Shown: positions 60,278 through 64,000 of the stretch, in pieces | Numbering within the stretch: the first letter of the stretch is position 1 | How the letters are laid out: every line of letters begins with the position of its first letter | Origin: CALAMC01 sp964459465 | GTDB lineage: Bacteria > Zixibacteria > MSB-5A5 > GN15 > PGXB01 | Direction of reading: 5' to 3' | Length of the DNA stretch: 64,000 bases | Assembly: GCA_964459465.1 (NCBI GenBank) | Contig: CAYWLR010000002.1 | Coordinates: forward strand, 216,838 to 280,837 | The notes under the pieces: model-generated | What the model was told of the DNA's origin: nothing | Database searches by the model: none | Seen by the model: the letters and a program-made list of their open reading frames with translations, nothing else | Position numbers and translations under genes: made by a program

Positions 60278-63200
60278 TTATAGGCAGTTTAACGGTGTTC
60301 CATCGCCATATAACAATGCTATCATAGCCAGGATATCGAGCAGGTTCAGCGTTCCCGAGCTGTTGACGTCGGCCGCATTGAAATGTATGGGATCCGGGCC
60401 ACTTTCGTACACGTTGGCAATCAGGAATAATATATCCAGCAGGTTAACATTTCCGTCGTTGTTGGCGTCACCGCATATGTACGTTACTTCCGACCCCAGC
60501 GTCCACAGCGAAAAGGCATCGATACCGGACAGGGTGACAGTATTGGCGGCAGTATTAACCGAACCGCCGCGCGCGGCCCACGTGGCGCCGCCGTCATCCG
60601 ACGAATAAAGCTGTAAATACGACTCCCCATTCCCATTCAGCTCCGATTCATCATAATGGAAAATCAGCGTCGCGTTCAGTCCGGTGTTCACCTGCGGACC
60701 GATACTGAAATAACGTGTAATCGAGGGTCCACCCGGCAGTGTCTGTGCCGTCCCCGTTACGCGCAAGACCTGGGTCGGTCCCGGAGCCGCTCCAGAAGCG
60801 TTTATTTCAACCCCGATATTCCCGAAAATTTCGTTATTATTATGGGCCACGGTCCGAGTCGTCATAACCCGTCCGCGGGTAACAAAACCGGAAGATTCGT
60901 CTATAACGGCCGAAGCGCCCAGCGTTGCCGTGAACCCGGACGTCATAAACGGCCCGTCATTGACCTGAAGAGAATTATTCACGGTGACATTCGTCCCCAG
61001 CGTAACCCCGACATTGCTGTCGATTATGAGGTCGTATAATTTGGTGATATCGGTCGGAACTTCGGGGCCGGTCAAAACCGGCGTTGTACTGCTGGTGTAT
61101 CGAACACTGGCGTACCCGAGAAATCGCGGGGCCCGTGAAATTTCTCCATAGGCTCGCGAGATCAGGCCCCCGTCGGCCAGTTCCAGAACGGCATCGGAGT
61201 CATCGTTATCAAGAATGCCGCTGGTCAACCTTATAGTTCCATTGACCTTGAGGGTGCAGGGCGACGATGCCTCCAGGAGGAATTCGGCGTCGTTGTTGAC
61301 AATTAGACTGTCGGCCACGGTTCGGTTTCTGGCCAGCGTCCAGATCTTTTTGGTGGCGTTGCCGTTGAAGCTGAATTCAATGCTTATATAATTGGTGTCC
61401 ACGACCACTTGATCGGTCGTGGCCGTAACCGGGTCGCGCTGATAACGCACCTTGGCGTTGTTATAGAACGTCGGCGGAAATATGGTAGTACTGCTTGATG
61501 TTTTGTACGTCCCCCCCGGCTGTAAATCGACAACGGTCGTATCGAAATAGACATCCGACGTTGTGACGTTAAGGAGCGATCCGCCGGACTCGATGTTGAT
61601 CCGACCCGGGTTAAATTCCGGTCCATAAGTGGAACTCCACAGGCTGGTCCCGACTTCAAGCGTACCGCCGTCCTTGATGTCAATGCCGCCGATACTGATG
61701 TCATAGGAACTGGCATCATAGAAACTGGCAAGACCGTAAATCGTCATTTTCCCGATAGGCAACGACCCGGTTCCGCTTCTGATGAAGTGCGTTCCGTCGC
61801 CGTCGACCAGCCGAAATCGGCCATCGGCGTAAACGGTTATTTTTAAATCCTGATTGTTGGTGTAATTCCCGCTGGATGCCCATCGCGCTTCCAGATCGTC
61901 ATCCGGTTCGATACTCATAATGCCGCTTATGATGTCCAGGCTATTTTGAATACCGAGCCGCATACCGCCAGTGGCGGTTCTGACGATGGCGTCGGGGGCT
62001 TTATCGATAATGACATCACGAAACGAAGTTGATCCGCCCGATGTGCTCCAGCCGCTTAACAACTGGTCCTCATCTCCGGCAAAACGGACGTAGGCGTTTT
62101 CTGCCGACCACCCTGCGGCGAACACGTTATGGGTCTGACTGTAAAGTGTAAAATCGCCATAAACAGTCAGGCGGCTGTTGGCATTCATATCTATTTGAGC
62201 GTTAGGGCCGCCGAAAGATATCGAATGACACTCCGCCAGAGTATCGTCAACCGAAATCACATGCCCTTCCAGTATAGCAACGTTGTCTTCCGGGCCGGGA
62301 ATCGTTCCCGATTGCCAGGTGGCAACGTCGGTCCAGGAGCCGGATTGCTTTGATATGATACCGTTATCTTCCGGGAAAGTCAGTATCACCGCGTTAACCA
62401 GTTTATTCCAGTTGGTGGCGTTGCTGCGGAGCCTGTCATAAGCTTGTTCCAGATGCAAAAAGCGTCCCGTCGTCGTATAGGCATAAGTCCCGCAGGGATT
62501 CGGAGACTGGTTGAGAAGCCGACCCTGAACATTTGTGCGGGCAATTAATTCATCCCAGTCTGTGTCAATATGAGCTATTTTAAATGTCAGGACGTTGTCC
62601 TGGGCATAAAGGTTATTGCACAATTCGACCAGATAATCGGTTCCCGAAGGCGAATATCTGGTGCCGTTGCTGGCGATGACATACGGATCTCCGTCTCCCT
62701 TCGAAAACCCGTGAGGTTGAATGATAATCAGGTCGGGCACGAATGCCAGCATTTCCTCGGTCGTAATCTGAAACGTCCCCGTGACGTTGTGCGGCTGGTC
62801 GGAAACGCGATATGGCTCTGAAGTGCTGTTGCAGGCAGTGGTGCTTCCGTCGCAGGGACTGCTGGCCGTATTATTGCAACGGTGCACCCCCGATACGAAG
62901 AAAGCCCGCGCCCCCGAATCCCGGAAAACGCGAAAACCCTGATAACCGGTATTGGTATCGTGCCTCGGGTGAGGACTCTGGATAATCAGACGATATCTTT
63001 TGGGATTCGGATTAAAAATGAACGTGCCCCAGTAATGGGACGTCGCCCCGGAAACTCGTTCCAGAACATAATATTCGCGATTGGGACTGACCGAGTTGTC
63101 GGTATAATGGACGACCCGATATTCCAGAGAGGCCGCCAGGCTGTGAGCGTCGGCATAATCAGCACTCATAATCGCCTGAATAACCTGACGCCACAGTGCG

Positions 63201-63457
63201 GTTTCCGAAGAGTTGGGGATCTGGTATAAATTGGCCGGACTGGTTCCGGGAATTTGATCCACGATATTATCGACGTAATCGGTGAAATTACCCGACAGGC
63301 TGACCTGACCGAATGCTCCGGAATGTGGCCAGAGAAGGATTACCCCGGCAATCAGAATGGTCATCATACCGGGCCATAATCGGAATCCCCCAATGCCCGC
63401 AGGGCCGCATGGCGATACATTGATGCATGATAAGGGCATTTTCCCCTTGCATTTCAT
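60278..63457 (-). CDS. secreted putative metallohydrolase fused to G8-like repeats and dockerin-like modules
   Basis: The 1059-residue protein starts with a long n-region and a hydrophobic signal (about 31-50). Residues about 55-362 are a domain not found in the paralogue: 'IIQSPHPRHDTNTGYQGFRVFRDSGARAFFVSGVHRC', 'LIIIQPHGF' and 'FLHLEQAYDRLRSNATNW' hold conserved His, Asp and Glu, which suggests a zinc amidohydrolase or carboxypeptidase. Residues about 369-995 repeat the G8-like and beta-helix region of the neighbour ('SGSWTDVATWQSGTIPGPEDNVAI'). Two dockerin-like repeats end it. The ATG at 63457 has a GGGAGA site; an internal ATG at residue 31 is also possible. Confidence 0.85.
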   Translation of the reverse strand: MKCKGKMPLSCINVSPCGPAGIGGFRLWPGMMTILIAGVILLWPHSGAFGQVSLSGNFTDYVDNIVDQIPGTSPANLYQIPNSSETALWRQVIQAIMSADYADAHSLAASLEYRVVHYTDNSVSPNREYYVLERVSGATSHYWGTFIFNPNPKRYRLIIQSPHPRHDTNTGYQGFRVFRDSGARAFFVSGVHRCNNTASSPCDGSTTACNSTSEPYRVSDQPHNVTGTFQITTEEMLAFVPDLIIIQPHGFSKGDGDPYVIASNGTRYSPSGTDYLVELCNNLYAQDNVLTFKIAHIDTDWDELIARTNVQGRLLNQSPNPCGTYAYTTTGRFLHLEQAYDRLRSNATNWNKLVNAVILTFPEDNGIISKQSGSWTDVATWQSGTIPGPEDNVAILEGHVISVDDTLAECHSISFGGPNAQIDMNANSRLTVYGDFTLYSQTHNVFAAGWSAENAYVRFAGDEDQLLSGWSTSGGSTSFRDVIIDKAPDAIVRTATGGMRLGIQNSLDIISGIMSIEPDDDLEARWASSGNYTNNQDLKITVYADGRFRLVDGDGTHFIRSGTGSLPIGKMTIYGLASFYDASSYDISIGGIDIKDGGTLEVGTSLWSSTYGPEFNPGRINIESGGSLLNVTTSDVYFDTTVVDLQPGGTYKTSSSTTIFPPTFYNNAKVRYQRDPVTATTDQVVVDTNYISIEFSFNGNATKKIWTLARNRTVADSLIVNNDAEFLLEASSPCTLKVNGTIRLTSGILDNDDSDAVLELADGGLISRAYGEISRAPRFLGYASVRYTSSTTPVLTGPEVPTDITKLYDLIIDSNVGVTLGTNVTVNNSLQVNDGPFMTSGFTATLGASAVIDESSGFVTRGRVMTTRTVAHNNNEIFGNIGVEINASGAAPGPTQVLRVTGTAQTLPGGPSITRYFSIGPQVNTGLNATLIFHYDESELNGNGESYLQLYSSDDGGATWAARGGSVNTAANTVTLSGIDAFSLWTLGSEVTYICGDANNDGNVNLLDILFLIANVYESGPDPIHFNAADVNSSGTLNLLDILAMIALLYGDGTPLNCL

Positions 63458-63552
63458 AAGTCAAATTCTCCCGGAAGCGGGCCGGGCCGTTAATCGGCCC
63501 GACTCGTTCCAATTCCAGCCATTTAAAATATATGTTTCAACACATCCGCCGG

Positions 63553-64000
63553 TTACGGACAAAGAGGTGCCGGTCCCGGAGGAGTATTGTACCTATAAGC
63601 GATCAAATAAAGGATATCCAGCAGGTTAATACTGCCGTCGGCGTTGGCGTCACCGGCTTCCATCGGAACCGGAGCCGGACCGGCCGGAGTATTATACCTG
63701 TATGCAATCAGGTAAAGGATATCCAGCAGATTGACGGTGCCGTCGCCGCTGGCATCGCCACACACGTACCCGGCTTCCGAGCCGAGCGCCCAGAGGGAAA
63801 GGCTGCTCACACCGGTGAGCGTCACGGTGTTAGCTATGGCATCAACCGTCCCGCCCCGGGCCGTCCAAGTTGACCCCCCGTCCGTAGACGAGTACAGTTG
63901 CAGCCCCGATTCAGACACTCCGTTCAACTCGCCGTCATCATAATGGAAGACGAGGGTGGCGTTCAAGCCGCTGTTTACGGCCGGAGTTACATTAAAGTAT
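63553..64000 (-). CDS. dockerin-type secreted protein, third paralogue (partial, N-terminus beyond right edge)
   Basis: The frame is open to the window edge and ends at 63553. The visible 148 residues read 'YFNVTPAVNSGLNATLVFHYDDGELNG', matching 'YFDISPAVNAGLDAT' of the first paralogue. Then come 'VSSLSLWALGSEAGYVCGDASGDG' and two near-identical dockerin-like repeats ('VNLLDILYLIAYRYNT' and 'INLLDILYLIAYRYNT', each followed by GPAP). It is probably another beta-helix/dockerin exoprotein. It lies 95 bases upstream of the metallohydrolase gene. Confidence 0.85.
   Translation of the reverse strand, partial: YFNVTPAVNSGLNATLVFHYDDGELNGVSESGLQLYSSTDGGSTWTARGGTVDAIANTVTLTGVSSLSLWALGSEAGYVCGDASGDGTVNLLDILYLIAYRYNTPAGPAPVPMEAGDANADGSINLLDILYLIAYRYNTPPGPAPLCP

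Noticed and set aside
63553..63760. Dockerin tandem repeats as a CRISPR array or DNA repeat
   Set aside because: The repeat follows the codon frame and is a protein module repeated twice, with no regular spacers.

Overview
The window is a bacterial chromosome fragment from a Gram-negative organism. It carries lapA/lapB-like genes, a Wza-type outer-membrane polysaccharide exporter, a PorV/PorQ-like beta-barrel and a giant secreted protein with a type IX secretion (T9SS) type A-like C-terminal sorting domain. Together with dockerin-ended surface proteins and a ferredoxin-based central metabolism, this points to the FCB superphylum. The tandem 'NLLDILYLI' dockerin-like modules resemble candidate phylum Zixibacteria or a neighbour, but there is no rRNA gene to confirm it. 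A 10-base N run at 849-858 marks an assembly gap. Almost every gene is on the minus strand; only one four-gene operon (29956-34478) is on the plus strand.

Layout, left to right. 1-2843: a partial TPR exoprotein, lapB-like and lapA, and a small secreted protein. 2958-7846: an exopolysaccharide operon (Wza exporter, TPR protein, CpsD-type ATPase, XrtA-type deacetylase, DUF362 protein). 7971-12463: signalling genes, namely a GGDEF diguanylate cyclase, a STAS protein with a winged-helix-like tail, and a membrane protein that joins an RsbW-type kinase domain to a SpoIIE-type phosphatase. 12528-18676: a PorV-TPR barrel protein translationally coupled to a 1439-residue secreted protein. 18938-29592: a housekeeping run (tRNA-Val, thrS, infC, rpmI, rplT, pheS, pheT, a ZapB-like coiled coil, zapA, rny, ymdB, folD); infC begins with the rare codon ATA.

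29956-34478 (plus strand): 3-hydroxyacyl-CoA dehydrogenase, ackA and nfnAB, ending at a bidirectional terminator shared with icd. 34545-47199 (minus strand, possibly one long transcript): a cyclic-2,3-diphosphoglycerate-synthetase-like GTPase, arcC, cca, sucC, sucD, korDABC, ndk, a LarA-family racemase, mdh and icd. This puts the C4-C6 section of the TCA cycle, with a ferredoxin-dependent 2-oxoglutarate step, in one block. 47445-51125: rplM-rpsI-rpsB-tsf-pyrH-frr. 51315-52906: a SprT-like protein and a pseudo-receiver/PAS protein.

53008-57604: a catabolic-looking cluster (glutamate-racemase-like probable lipoprotein, FAH hydrolase, atypical SDR, cupin, SSS transporter). The transporter appears to be read from a leaderless mRNA. 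57672-64000: three tandem paralogous secreted proteins ending in paired dockerin-like modules; one also carries an N-terminal putative metallohydrolase domain. Three recognisable promoters share the identical architecture TTGACA-N16-TATATT.
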